Shown here: one piece after another, positions 1 to 7,889 of the stretch
Numbering within the stretch: position 1 is the first letter of the stretch
Layout: the number at the start of each line of letters is the position of its first letter
From: Pseudomonas sp. MMS21 TM103
GTDB taxonomy: Bacteria; Pseudomonadota; Gammaproteobacteria; Pseudomonadales; Pseudomonadaceae
Assembly (NCBI RefSeq): GCF_022132145.1
Contig: NZ_JAJISP010000005.1
Span: 310,001-374,000, forward strand
Length of the DNA stretch: 64,000 nucleotides
Direction: 5' to 3'
Notes under the pieces: generated by a model
The model's input: only the letters and a program-made list of their open reading frames with translations
What the model was told of the DNA's origin: nothing
The model's database searches: none
Program-made: the position numbers and the translations under genes

Positions 1-28
1 TGAAATAGATTGCATAGCCATCTAGTAG

Positions 29-160
29 GGTCTCCTTGGAACCGGATTGGATGGCTACCCAACAGCAACGCAGAATGATGGCTATTTGGTAGCGTCGACC
101 TATGTTCTCGATGACCAAGGCGGTAGGCTTGAGCGTGCTTTGACTCGAAGTGCCCAATGA
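29..160 (+). other. Open stretch before the SIR2 gene, possible 3' end of a decayed gene
   Basis: After an in-frame TAG at 26-28 a frame stays open to a TGA at 158-160, which overlaps an ATG at 157 in ATGA fashion. No good start codon or ribosome binding site is visible. It may be the degraded tail of a gene that once preceded the SIR2-HerA pair, or simply the leader of that operon. Confidence 0.25.
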
Positions 161-183
161 ATGGATATTCCCAGGGGGTCAGG

Positions 184-1473
184 ATGCCTTTTGTCGCAAT
201 ACGCGGAGCTTCACGTTTAACCGACGAACTTGAGCTTCAGGCTCACCTAGCGTCTCTGCTTCGCTTAGAAAATGTTGGGCTTCTTTTGGGGGCGGGGGCC
301 TCTGTCGATGCGGGTGGCCATACGATGGCGGCGCTATGGCGGAACTTTGTAGGGCAGTGCGCCGATGAGGCTGCCTGGTTGCTTGCAAATGGCTTCTTGG
401 ATGCCCCTGAGGTGCGACCCGATGCGCCAGTAGTCCCAAACATTGAGCGCCTAATAGATCGTCTTGAAATTGCTTTATCGGAATGGGCTCGGGAAACAGC
501 ACGCATCAATGACGATGAATTGTTGGGGCTCACCCCCGATGAGCAAAAACAAGTGAACGCGCTTAATACACTGAAAAAAGTCCGTGCAGCTTTAGATGGG
601 GTGGTTGTAGAGGCTGCCCTTTTGCAGGAGGTCTGGTGGACTTCTCCAAGTGGCGTAGAGTCAGATGAAGTTGGGCTCGCAAGTCAAAGAACGATCCTTC
701 AGAAACTTGTTTCAGCCAGGCAGCCTGGCCAGTCGTCGCCGTGGGTGTTTACTACCAACTATGACCTCGCAATTGAATGGGCAGCGGAGTCAATCGATTT
801 GCAGGTGTCGAATGGGTTTCTTGGTATACATAATCGCCGGTTTTCACCACAGAGCTTTGATCTGGGATTTAGGAACACGCAGGCACGCGGGGAGGCAAGG
901 TTTGGTGTCTACAACATCTACCTGGCGAAGTTACATGGGTCTTTGACCTGGCGGGAGGAGCGGGGAGAGGTTTTCGAAATTCCCGCCTCGTTGGCGCACC
1001 AGCGGATTAAGGCTTTCCTAGCTGACCCAGAAGGCTCAGGGCTGGGGCTTATGGTGATGCCAAGGGCGGCCAAGTACATGGATACCGTTGGCTATGTTCT
1101 AGGAGAGCTATTCCGTAGATTTGCCGAATTCATGTCTAAGCCTCAGACATGTTTAATTCTCTGTGGGTATGGATTTGGTGATGAGCACATCAATCGGCTC
1201 ATCCGATCCGCGCTGCTAAATCCAACGCTGCAGTTGGTCATCTACTCATCAGGCTTCAATGGTGACCCTGCAGCGGCTGAGTTGCCATCCGCACTTCGCA
1301 AACTGCTGTCGCTGAACAACCCAAGGGTAACCGTTGTTGGAGGGGGCGGAGCGCACGCTTACATTGACTCCCTAGCCCGGAATTTGCCTGACCCATTGCT
1401 CTACGATGATGAAATGCGTCGCTTAGCTGAAACGTTGAAACGCATGCAACAGAATGCAGGTGACGCGGAATGA
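184..1473 (+). CDS. SIR2-family NADase effector of a SIR2-HerA anti-phage system
   Basis: The protein (429 aa from this start) has the sirtuin-like Rossmann signature GAGAS at residues 36-40, a TTNYD segment at 190-194 with the usual Asn and Asp, and an LHG motif with the likely catalytic His near 251. These are the hallmarks of SIR2_2-type NAD+-consuming defence proteins. The stop overlaps the start of a HerA ATPase gene (ATGA, 1470-1473), the arrangement of the described SIR2-HerA system, in which the two proteins form a complex and SIR2 depletes NAD+ after phage infection. I chose ATG 184 because AGGGGGTCAGG lies just before it. ATG 157 is in frame, adds nine residues and overlaps an upstream stop, so it remains possible. 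Family assignment is firm; the defence role is inferred from the pair. Confidence 0.85.
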   Translation: MPFVAIRGASRLTDELELQAHLASLLRLENVGLLLGAGASVDAGGHTMAALWRNFVGQCADEAAWLLANGFLDAPEVRPDAPVVPNIERLIDRLEIALSEWARETARINDDELLGLTPDEQKQVNALNTLKKVRAALDGVVVEAALLQEVWWTSPSGVESDEVGLASQRTILQKLVSARQPGQSSPWVFTTNYDLAIEWAAESIDLQVSNGFLGIHNRRFSPQSFDLGFRNTQARGEARFGVYNIYLAKLHGSLTWREERGEVFEIPASLAHQRIKAFLADPEGSGLGLMVMPRAAKYMDTVGYVLGELFRRFAEFMSKPQTCLILCGYGFGDEHINRLIRSALLNPTLQLVIYSSGFNGDPAAAELPSALRKLLSLNNPRVTVVGGGGAHAYIDSLARNLPDPLLYDDEMRRLAETLKRMQQNAGDAE

Positions 1474-3356
1474 GGAGCCGTCTTCCTGTCGGATACGTCG
1501 TAAAAATCGAAGGGTCTGATGTCACCCTCAACTTGCTGGACATGCATCGAGGGCAGTTGGCATCACATGCGCAGGGCGTATCAACCGTTACTGAGGTCGG
1601 TAGCCTGCTTGTACTCGATTCAGGCAGTCGGGCGCTCGTTATGAAAGTAGTTTCACTGAGCTTCGATGAGCCTAGAGAGGCGCATCGGCAGGGTGTCGGC
1701 TCCAGCACCCACCAGAGCGAACCTCTGCGGAATATTTCAGGAATAGTGGTTGGCAGGTTAACCAGAGAAGCCGGGAAGGCCCGCTTCATAAGCGACTCGA
1801 TTGCTACACCGCCCCTGGGTGCGGAAGCTTTCCCGCTGACTACGGAGGAGCTGACTGCCATCCTTGGAAGCGACATCCAAGGCGGCGTACCGATCAAACT
1901 GGGCGATGACCTTCGCGGAGGCGGTAGTCTCCATGTCGATTTAGAAAGTCTTATTTCCAGGCATGTTGCTGTGCTGGGTAGCTCAGGGCAGGGAAAGAGC
2001 TGCTTTACTGCGGCAGTCCTGCAGCAAATCGTGCGCCTGCCTAGCGCGCGAGTAGTCATCTTTGACATCAACGGAGAATACGAGGATGCACTGAACCTCC
2101 CTGAACTCCCTGCGGGTGCAGTCAAGTGCACCACCATTGGTGGGCAGGGGCCGGACGCTTTCAAGATTCCCTACTATGCGCTTGGGCGGTACGGGCTCCA
2201 TCGGTTGCTTATCCCTAGCGAGAAAACTCAAAGGCCGGCTTTGACCTTTGCTCTTGAGCACCTTCATGAAGTTAAGTGGTTTCCACAGCAAGGAGGTGCT
2301 GGTCTTGCGACCGACCCGGTGGCCTCCATGTTCGATGATTGTCGCCAGCATGGTGCAGATACAGCGGACGAGCGAATCAAACGCATGCGTAATGGCCAAG
2401 CGGTCAGTGCAATGCATTGGCCCAATATGGCTGCGCTTGCGGCACTTGTTGCAGAGAGCCATAGCTTGCAGCCCACCAAGCAAAATGGAGTAGAACGGAG
2501 CGCCTTCCACTATTCCAATGTGTCTCCGCTGGTTACTCGGATTCATAGGTTCGCAGAAGACCCGATGTTTCGGGACGCTGTGAATGTCGAAGGTGGGCCT
2601 GGTGTCGATAAGCAAGGCCTTAGTTGGACTAGGGAGTCAACTCACCTTGTCGAGCAAATATTTGGCGGACAGGAGGTGCCTTGGCGGGTCCACATAATTA
2701 ACCTTCGGCACCTGTCCCATGACCTTGCTCCATTTATATTGGGGTCCCTGTTGGAGCTGTATGCGTACGAGCTTTTTCGACGCGGGCAAGACAATAAAAT
2801 CCCTACTTTGTTGGTGTTGGAGGAAGCCCACCATTACTTGCGGCCCATAGGTTCCGGTGAGGAGGCAGGCGATAACTCACTGGCGTATGAGCGGCTTGCC
2901 AAGGAAGGTCGTAAGTTTGGACTCGCGCTGTGGCTCAGTACGCAAAGGCCTTCAGAGATTTCTCCGACGGTGCTTTCACAGTGTAATAACTGGGTGTCAT
3001 TCCGGCTGACCTCTGAAAAGGACTTGGCTGCAATCCAGTCCGCAAGCGAATGGGCTGACCGGCGTGAAATTAGACGGATTGCCGGATTGCCCCGCCAGAC
3101 TGCGATAGTTTTCGGCGGCAGCATCTCAATGCCAACACTCCTTCGAGCCCCTAATGCTTCTCCTAAGCCCCGTTCGGGCGATGCCGAGTTTGGCGCATGG
3201 GCCGAGGTTAGGGAGCCGGGGTGGGTGATTCCCGATGCCCCACAGCCGGGAGCGGAACAGCCCAATGTGGATCAGAATCAAGCAGCGCAGCCTGCAATGC
3301 CGTTACCAGGTCAGCCGGGGCATCTAGATGCATATGACGACGATATCCCCTTCTAG
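1470..3356 (+). CDS. herA: HerA-type ATPase of the SIR2-HerA defence pair
   Basis: This 628-residue protein belongs to the HerA/FtsK-like hexameric ATPases. It has a Walker A motif GSSGQGKS at residues 170-177, a Walker B with glutamates (LVLEEAHH) at about 448-455, and a downstream STQRPSEI segment typical of HerA sensor/arginine regions. The N-terminal part before residue 165 fits a HAS-barrel domain. The C-terminal tail after about 585 is Pro/Gln-rich and probably unstructured. It overlaps the SIR2 gene by four bases, so the two are translationally coupled. In known systems HerA assembles with SIR2 and controls its NADase activity. A chromosomal HerA-NurA repair pair is unlikely because no nurA gene is next to it. 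Confidence 0.87.
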   Translation: MRSRLPVGYVVKIEGSDVTLNLLDMHRGQLASHAQGVSTVTEVGSLLVLDSGSRALVMKVVSLSFDEPREAHRQGVGSSTHQSEPLRNISGIVVGRLTREAGKARFISDSIATPPLGAEAFPLTTEELTAILGSDIQGGVPIKLGDDLRGGGSLHVDLESLISRHVAVLGSSGQGKSCFTAAVLQQIVRLPSARVVIFDINGEYEDALNLPELPAGAVKCTTIGGQGPDAFKIPYYALGRYGLHRLLIPSEKTQRPALTFALEHLHEVKWFPQQGGAGLATDPVASMFDDCRQHGADTADERIKRMRNGQAVSAMHWPNMAALAALVAESHSLQPTKQNGVERSAFHYSNVSPLVTRIHRFAEDPMFRDAVNVEGGPGVDKQGLSWTRESTHLVEQIFGGQEVPWRVHIINLRHLSHDLAPFILGSLLELYAYELFRRGQDNKIPTLLVLEEAHHYLRPIGSGEEAGDNSLAYERLAKEGRKFGLALWLSTQRPSEISPTVLSQCNNWVSFRLTSEKDLAAIQSASEWADRREIRRIAGLPRQTAIVFGGSISMPTLLRAPNASPKPRSGDAEFGAWAEVREPGWVIPDAPQPGAEQPNVDQNQAAQPAMPLPGQPGHLDAYDDDIPF

Positions 3357-3491
3357 CCGAGGGCTGTGAGGTGTCTACGAAACCAGGGGCGATTCACCTC
3401 GACCAACGTAACCGCTCCATAAAGCACACATTCAAAAGGGCTGACTAAGGCCCGATGCTGAGCTCCCGATTCCCTCTGGAGCCTACCCCGC

Positions 3492-3690
3492 ATGATGCGT
3501 CCCGACGCCAAGGTCGAAAAAGTCTACCTCTACCCCAAGCCCGTGGATTTTCGGAAGTCCATCGACGGCCTGGCCGCCCTGGTCGAGCTGGACATCAAAG
3601 TAGCCGTGTTCGACCCGGTACTGTTCGTCTTTCTCAACAAGTCGCGTAACCGGGTGAAGATTTTGTATTGGGAGCGCAACGGCTTCTGTT
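3492..3690 (+). pseudogene. tnpB: Truncated IS66-family TnpB (Orf2) fragment
   Basis: The translation from ATG 3492 reads like the start of the IS66 accessory protein TnpB: a VYLYPKPVDFRKSIDGL stretch, then FVFLNK and ILYWERNGFC. The family normally runs to about 115 residues, but homology stops after NGFC near residue 66 and AT-rich sequence belonging to the next gene follows. Neither tnpC nor tnpA is present. This is a relic of an IS66 element cut by the junction at about 3690. Confidence 0.85.
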
Positions 3691-3769
3691 TGACGTGCTT
3701 ACTCTATCCATTAAAATTAGTATGATAGGGTTGTTATTTTTACCCGCTTAAATTTATTTGGAGCATCAA

Positions 3770-4135
3770 ATGTCCCGTCTTGCTGAGTTTCGTAAACTCG
3801 AACAACAACTTGCGTCCCAGCTTGCTGAGCTTGAAGCAATGAAGGGCGATGCAGGTCTCAAGAAAGAAATAGAATTTGAATCGAAGCTACGGGACTTGCT
3901 TGCCAAGTACGGCTTCAGCTTGAAAGACATCATCAACCTGCTTGATCCTCAAGCTGGTCGTCGCGCTCCAACCGTCGATTCCAAAGCCGGCAGCCGCAAA
4001 CCACGCCAGGTAAAGGTTTATAAAAACCCTCACACTGGCGAAGTCGTAGAAACCAAAGGCGGCAATCAGAAAACGCTGAAGGAATGGAAAGCTGAGCATG
4101 GCTCCGCTACCGTCGAGTCCTGGCTGACCAAGTGA
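3770..4135 (+). CDS. MvaT/MvaU-family H-NS-like nucleoid protein
   Basis: The 121-aa product has the layout of Pseudomonas xenogeneic silencers. An N-terminal coiled coil for oligomerisation covers about residues 3-55, with a LKKEIEFE core. A basic linker follows, then a C-terminal DNA-binding part with YKNPHTGEVVETKGGN at about 83-98 and a LKEWK helix. The N-terminal MSRLAEFRKLE resembles MvaU more than MvaT. These proteins bind AT-rich foreign DNA and repress it. ATG 3770 is preceded by GGAG (3760-3763). A rho-independent terminator follows at once. The gene sits between IS relics, so it is probably an island-borne paralogue rather than the core copy. Confidence 0.9.
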   Translation: MSRLAEFRKLEQQLASQLAELEAMKGDAGLKKEIEFESKLRDLLAKYGFSLKDIINLLDPQAGRRAPTVDSKAGSRKPRQVKVYKNPHTGEVVETKGGNQKTLKEWKAEHGSATVESWLTK

Positions 4136-4151
4136 TTTTTGTTTGAGTACA

Positions 4152-4177
4152 AAAGGGCCCTGCAAGGGCCTTTTTTT
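4152..4177 (+). terminator. Rho-independent terminator of the mvaU-like gene
   Basis: The GC-rich inverted repeat AAGGGCCC-TGC-AAGGGCC is followed by seven T residues, starting about 17 bases after the stop codon. Confidence 0.85.
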
Positions 4178-4310
4178 GAGCCGAAATTTTGGATGGTTGA
4201 ATCGCCCCTGTATTCGTAGAAACTCGATGGCCGCTTTTGTCCGACCTCAGTCTGGCGCAGTGGGCAGATGTCGACCCAAAGCTGCCGGTGGCGACAGGCA
4301 GAAATCGGCC
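4178..4310. other. Non-coding stretch left of the IS1182 insertion
   Basis: No gene is visible. The sequence carries a CCGCTTTTGTCC motif near 4230 that is nearly the inverse of GGCCAAAAGCGGAC just right of the insertion sequence. Removing the IS restores one continuous stretch across the GGCC target. Confidence 0.4.
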
Positions 4311-5978
4311 CAGACTGTGTAAAAACGCAGCAAGCGATGGCAATCAACTGCCGGGGGATTTTCTCAGTGTCCAGGAGGCTGTCGGGGGCCCAATCAAGCG
4401 CAATCGGTGATTCTGGTTACTATGCACTTTCGGCTTCGGCGTGCCTGCTGGAGGGCGGCAGAAGTCGTAAAACAGGCCTCAGGCCTTCATCGCGGCCATC
4501 AGGGCACCGCTGCCCAGCAGGTTCAACACGCGTTTGAGATTGTAGGCGAGCACGTGCAGGCTCATCTCAGTACTCACCCGGTCGAGCGTTCTGGTGAGGA
4601 AGTGGGTGGCGCCCATCCAGGATTTCAGCGTGCCGAACGGGTGCTCGACCGTTTGGCGGCGGATCCGCATCATCTCGGGCGCTTGATCCAGGCGACTCTG
4701 CATCGCCTCGAGCACGGCCTCATGCTCCCAGCGGCTCACCCGGCGCTGTGGGCTCGGCGTACAGTGCTCTTTCAACGCGCACCCTTGGCAGTGCGAACTC
4801 CAGTAGCGGTGCAACTTCAGCCCTTTCTCGACGCTTGAAAAACGCCAGATCAGGCTTTGCCCTGCCGGGCATCGGTACTCGTTCTTGGTTGCGTCATAGA
4901 TGAAATCACCTTTTCCGAAGCGGCCAGCCGCTGTCGCGCCCGAGGTCAGCGTCTTAGGCACGAAAACAGTGATTCCAGCCTCATGGCACGCCAGGATTTC
5001 TTCGCCTTTGAAGTAGCCTCTGTCTGCGACCGCCGAGAGTTCCTCGACCCCCATGGCGTCTCGCGCCTGCTTGGCCATGGCGCTCAGCTGGTCTCGATCA
5101 ACTCCGTTGTTCGTGACCTCGTGCGTCACGATCAGGTGGTGCTTCGCATCGACCGCCGCCTGCACGTTGTAGCCGACCATGCCGGTGCCCCGGGTCTTCA
5201 TTGAGCGGGCATCGGGATCGGTTAGGGAGATCTGTTTATCCGGTGTTTCGTTGAGCTGAACCTCGATTTCCTTGAGCTCCTGCAGCTTAGTTTTCAAGGT
5301 CGCGATCTTGTCGTGGAGGCGTTCGGCTTTGACCTGCGCCACGGCAGGTTCCTGACGATCTGCGGTATCGAGTGCGGTCAGGTAGCGGTTGATGCTGGAC
5401 TCGATCTCCTCCATTCGCCGCTGAAGCTTGGCGCTGGTGAAGTTGCGGTCGCGATTGTTGACCGCCTTGAACTTGCTGCCATCAATGGCTACGAGCGCTT
5501 CCGAGAACAGACCAAGCTGCTGGCACAGCACCACGAACTGCCGACAGACGCCGCGGATTGCCTTGCCGTTATCCTTGCGGAAGTTGGCGATGGTCTTGAA
5601 GTCCGGCATCAACCGTCCAGTCAGCCACATCAACTCAACGTTGCGCTGAGCCTCGCGTTCGAGACGGCGACTGGACTGGATGCGATTGAGATAGCCGTAG
5701 ATGTAGATCTTCAGGAGGTCGGCAGGATGGTAGGCGGGCCGACCTGTTTCAGCCGGGACGACACCGTCGAAACCCAGCTGGCCAAGGTCGAGTTCATCGA
5801 CGAAAACATCGACCACCCGCACCGGGTTGGTGTCCGCCACATAGTCATCCAGGCTCTCGGGAAGCAGCGTGCTTTGGCCTCGATGCTCTCCCTGGATAAA
5901 ACGCTTCATCGGCGTCCCCACTAATTTCAAATCCATGAAATCACAGCAAAGTCGATGCCAACGTTTTTACACAGCCTG
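4311..5978 (-). mobile_element. IS1182-family insertion sequence, apparently complete
   Basis: The 1668-bp element carries one transposase gene. Its ends are 17-bp inverted repeats, CAGACTGTGTAAAAACG on the left (4311-4327) and its complement with one mismatch on the right (5962-5978). Both sides are flanked by the palindromic tetranucleotide GGCC (4307-4310 and 5979-5982), consistent with a 4-bp target duplication at a palindromic site. Intact ends and an uninterrupted transposase suggest a fairly recent insertion. Confidence 0.88.
4479..5909 (-). CDS. IS1182-family transposase
   Basis: A DDE transposase of 476 aa. The N-terminal half holds the DUF772-type segment with PAYHPADLLKIYIYGYLN and DFKTIANFRKDN. 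The catalytic core shows AIDGSKFKAVNN, AVADRGYF and the C-terminal VEHPFGTLK, which together supply the acidic triad. A cysteine cluster (CQGCALKEHC) lies before the last segment, as is usual in this family. I start it at the ATG giving MKRFIQGEH because GGGGA precedes it at good spacing; an in-frame ATG at 5936 would add nine residues. It is full length and lies between the element's inverted repeats. Confidence 0.92.
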   Translation of the reverse strand: MKRFIQGEHRGQSTLLPESLDDYVADTNPVRVVDVFVDELDLGQLGFDGVVPAETGRPAYHPADLLKIYIYGYLNRIQSSRRLEREAQRNVELMWLTGRLMPDFKTIANFRKDNGKAIRGVCRQFVVLCQQLGLFSEALVAIDGSKFKAVNNRDRNFTSAKLQRRMEEIESSINRYLTALDTADRQEPAVAQVKAERLHDKIATLKTKLQELKEIEVQLNETPDKQISLTDPDARSMKTRGTGMVGYNVQAAVDAKHHLIVTHEVTNNGVDRDQLSAMAKQARDAMGVEELSAVADRGYFKGEEILACHEAGITVFVPKTLTSGATAAGRFGKGDFIYDATKNEYRCPAGQSLIWRFSSVEKGLKLHRYWSSHCQGCALKEHCTPSPQRRVSRWEHEAVLEAMQSRLDQAPEMMRIRRQTVEHPFGTLKSWMGATHFLTRTLDRVSTEMSLHVLAYNLKRVLNLLGSGALMAAMKA

Positions 5979-6061
5979 GGCCAAAAGCGGACACTGAACT
6001 CCTCCCGCAAAAGCTCCCAGCCCAACAGTTCGCTGTTCAAAAGGCGCTTGTGTGACCCGCG

Positions 6062-6385
6062 TCAGATGGCCTTAAAAGATCTAAAGTGCTTTTCGTGCGC
6101 CAGATAGAGATTGCCACGCGCACGGGAGCAGGCCACGTAGAGCTTATTGCGCGTCTGGGCAGGGAGAACCTCGAAACTACTCCCAAGATAGAGTTTCCAA
6201 TTTCTGTCGCTCAACACAACGCACACATCCTGGAAGTGATCCATGCCTTTGCTCGCTCCCCAATTGAACGCATGGCATCCGTACTTGTAGCTCTCCTGGT
6301 AGAAGAGCTTCACCACCTCTGAGTCGGCATGGATGGCGTCGGCATGATCCTGAGTGATCACAGGAACAATCGCCGTTTCATCGTC
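6062..6385 (-). pseudogene. C-terminal remnant of a UvrD/Rep-like helicase
   Basis: Read leftward, this fragment has FNWGASKGMDHFQDVCVVL followed by RNKLYVACSRARGNLYLA. These are motifs V and VI of UvrD-type superfamily 1 helicases, near the end of such proteins. Nothing resembling the upstream helicase motifs is present. Upstream of about 6385 the reading frame runs into unrelated sequence, so the gene was cut at about 6385-6430. Defence helicases such as GajB end in a similar way, but the fragment is too short to assign. Confidence 0.7.
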
Positions 6386-6427
6386 ATCCGTGCCCAGGAG
6401 CTGCGGAATCGCGCCCAGGAGTTGTAA

Positions 6428-6619
6428 CACCAGGTCAACAGGTATCAGCAGCTGGAGGCCAGGCTCCAGGCTGCCCAAGCCGACGCGGCGACCTCCCAGT
6501 TGCAGTTGTCAGTGATGCGCGAGACAACCCGTCACTGCGTGCAAGATCGGCGGCAGGACCTGCGCAACATGGCTCGCCAGCTGGAACGACTTCTTCCGAT
6601 CCAGCAGCGTGGCGATTGA
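6428..6619 (+). pseudogene. 3' remnant of a coiled-coil protein
   Basis: After a TAA at 6425-6427 a frame of 63 codons stays open and ends at TGA 6617-6619. It encodes a Gln/Arg/Leu-rich heptad-like helix (YQQLEARLQAAQADAATS, then RQDLRNMARQLERLL). There is no start codon with a ribosome binding site. It reads like the severed C-terminus of a KfrA-like or similar coiled-coil plasmid or phage protein, abutting the helicase remnant tail to tail. Identity is uncertain. Confidence 0.4.
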
Positions 6620-6755
6620 AACACCGCCACCGCCACCGGATTCTGGCCATCAGCGCGCAACCCACGACATCGGCCCGGGCTCGATCGACTCGCTGAAGAA
6701 ATTGCGGGCACTGCCGTCGCCGACCATGCGAGATATTTCAAGGTGCTGTAGACAA

Positions 6756-7640
6756 CTATTCAACTTGGGGAAAACTGCAATGAAATCCATTTAAGGTAAC
6801 TGGGTGATCGAGCCAGCGATTGCGCTTTCTTCGCCAAACTTGCTGGAGCACCGTCGGCATCGCTTCGGGCAAGCACACGGTCTCATCGTCCTCGTACAAC
6901 AGGTCCAACACCGCACTACACTGCACTGGCGAGAGATTCCACCACAACAACGCCAATTGCTGATCATGCTTAGACAACCAGCCCGCCTGTCCACACCGCT
7001 CGATTAGCCCTAGGTTAAGTTTATGAATGTCTGGCCACGCAGCCCACGGAGTTACAGCGGGAGGACTGGCACGCATACCAAGAACTGATGGGTTCAACTG
7101 GCGGTAAACTTCGTTTGCTATAAACAGAAACGGTGACTGCACGCTAACCCAACCGAAGACTCGAACGAAGTTATTCGCGAGCCACTGTCGGTACATCATG
7201 AAGCGACGGTGGTGAGTACGCAGCAACACCAAGTGAACACAAAAGCATGGCCAATCCACGCGATCGAATAACAGCGCAGTCAATCTTCCCATAGCCCCGT
7301 CAAGCGGTTGATCTGCTACACGGATGGTATCGGCCAACTCGTCCCAATCCATTGCAGCAGACGACTCGGACATTAGCGCCCAGAACGGATTATCAAAGAC
7401 TTGGCGTAGCGAAGGAAAACGGTTGGATAGGTCCTCGCGCACCCAGCTGGCAATCGTGGCCCCCTCGAATGCACGACGCCACTGCTTGCTCACGTCCGAA
7501 CGCAGATTTGGGTGGCACTGAAGATACCAGGCTGCCATCGAATCAGGCTTGTGAGGGCGCCCGGCCATATCTGCGGCGGCGTGAACAAATGCCTGGCCAC
7601 GCAGTCCCCGGGTAGTCTGGTCAAGATGAGGAAATCGCAT
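6756..7640 (-). CDS. Uncharacterised protein, divergent to the Tn7-like module
   Basis: A 294-aa protein that I do not recognise. It is rich in Trp, His and Arg, with no signal peptide, no convincing membrane segment and no familiar catalytic motif; the middle has hydrophobic helices around residues 125-190. The start ATG (7638-7640) follows GAGGATCATCC, a good ribosome binding site. It is transcribed away from the tnsA operon and shares a 249-bp intergenic region with it. It may be transposon-borne or an unrelated passenger. The frame is long and intact, so it is probably a real gene. Confidence 0.6.
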   Translation of the reverse strand: MRFPHLDQTTRGLRGQAFVHAAADMAGRPHKPDSMAAWYLQCHPNLRSDVSKQWRRAFEGATIASWVREDLSNRFPSLRQVFDNPFWALMSESSAAMDWDELADTIRVADQPLDGAMGRLTALLFDRVDWPCFCVHLVLLRTHHRRFMMYRQWLANNFVRVFGWVSVQSPFLFIANEVYRQLNPSVLGMRASPPAVTPWAAWPDIHKLNLGLIERCGQAGWLSKHDQQLALLWWNLSPVQCSAVLDLLYEDDETVCLPEAMPTVLQQVWRRKRNRWLDHPVTLNGFHCSFPQVE

Positions 7641-7889
7641 GGATGATCCTCACAGTTTTAAGGCCCGTTCAGCCTGCGCGGATATCCGTCCTCAACAGCT
7701 TGTTCTACAACATTGAAGATAGAGCCTTGCGCGGAAAATTCGTCAATTATATTAAACACCAATTTCGGTCAGAGTCAATCCAGCAGGATAGGCGCATACT
7801 TAAACCTCAAGAATGTAGTTTTATTACAAAGAGCGATTGGAAATATCGAGCCATTTCTATAGATACCTTTAGCCTAACGAGAGGTCGCA
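7641..7889. promoter_or_regulatory. AT-rich divergent intergenic region upstream of the Tn7-like operon
   Basis: This 249-bp stretch lies between two divergently transcribed genes and is markedly more AT-rich than its surroundings. It must hold the promoter of the 198-aa gene/tnsA operon. In Tn7 the transposon right end sits just upstream of the first tns gene, so the end could lie here, but I could not read convincing TnsB-site repeats or a TGT terminus. Confidence 0.35.

Noticed and set aside
4407-4838. Rightward 143-codon frame inside the IS1182 element
   Set aside because: It lies antisense to the transposase, has no binding site and its sequence is the shadow of conserved transposase codons.
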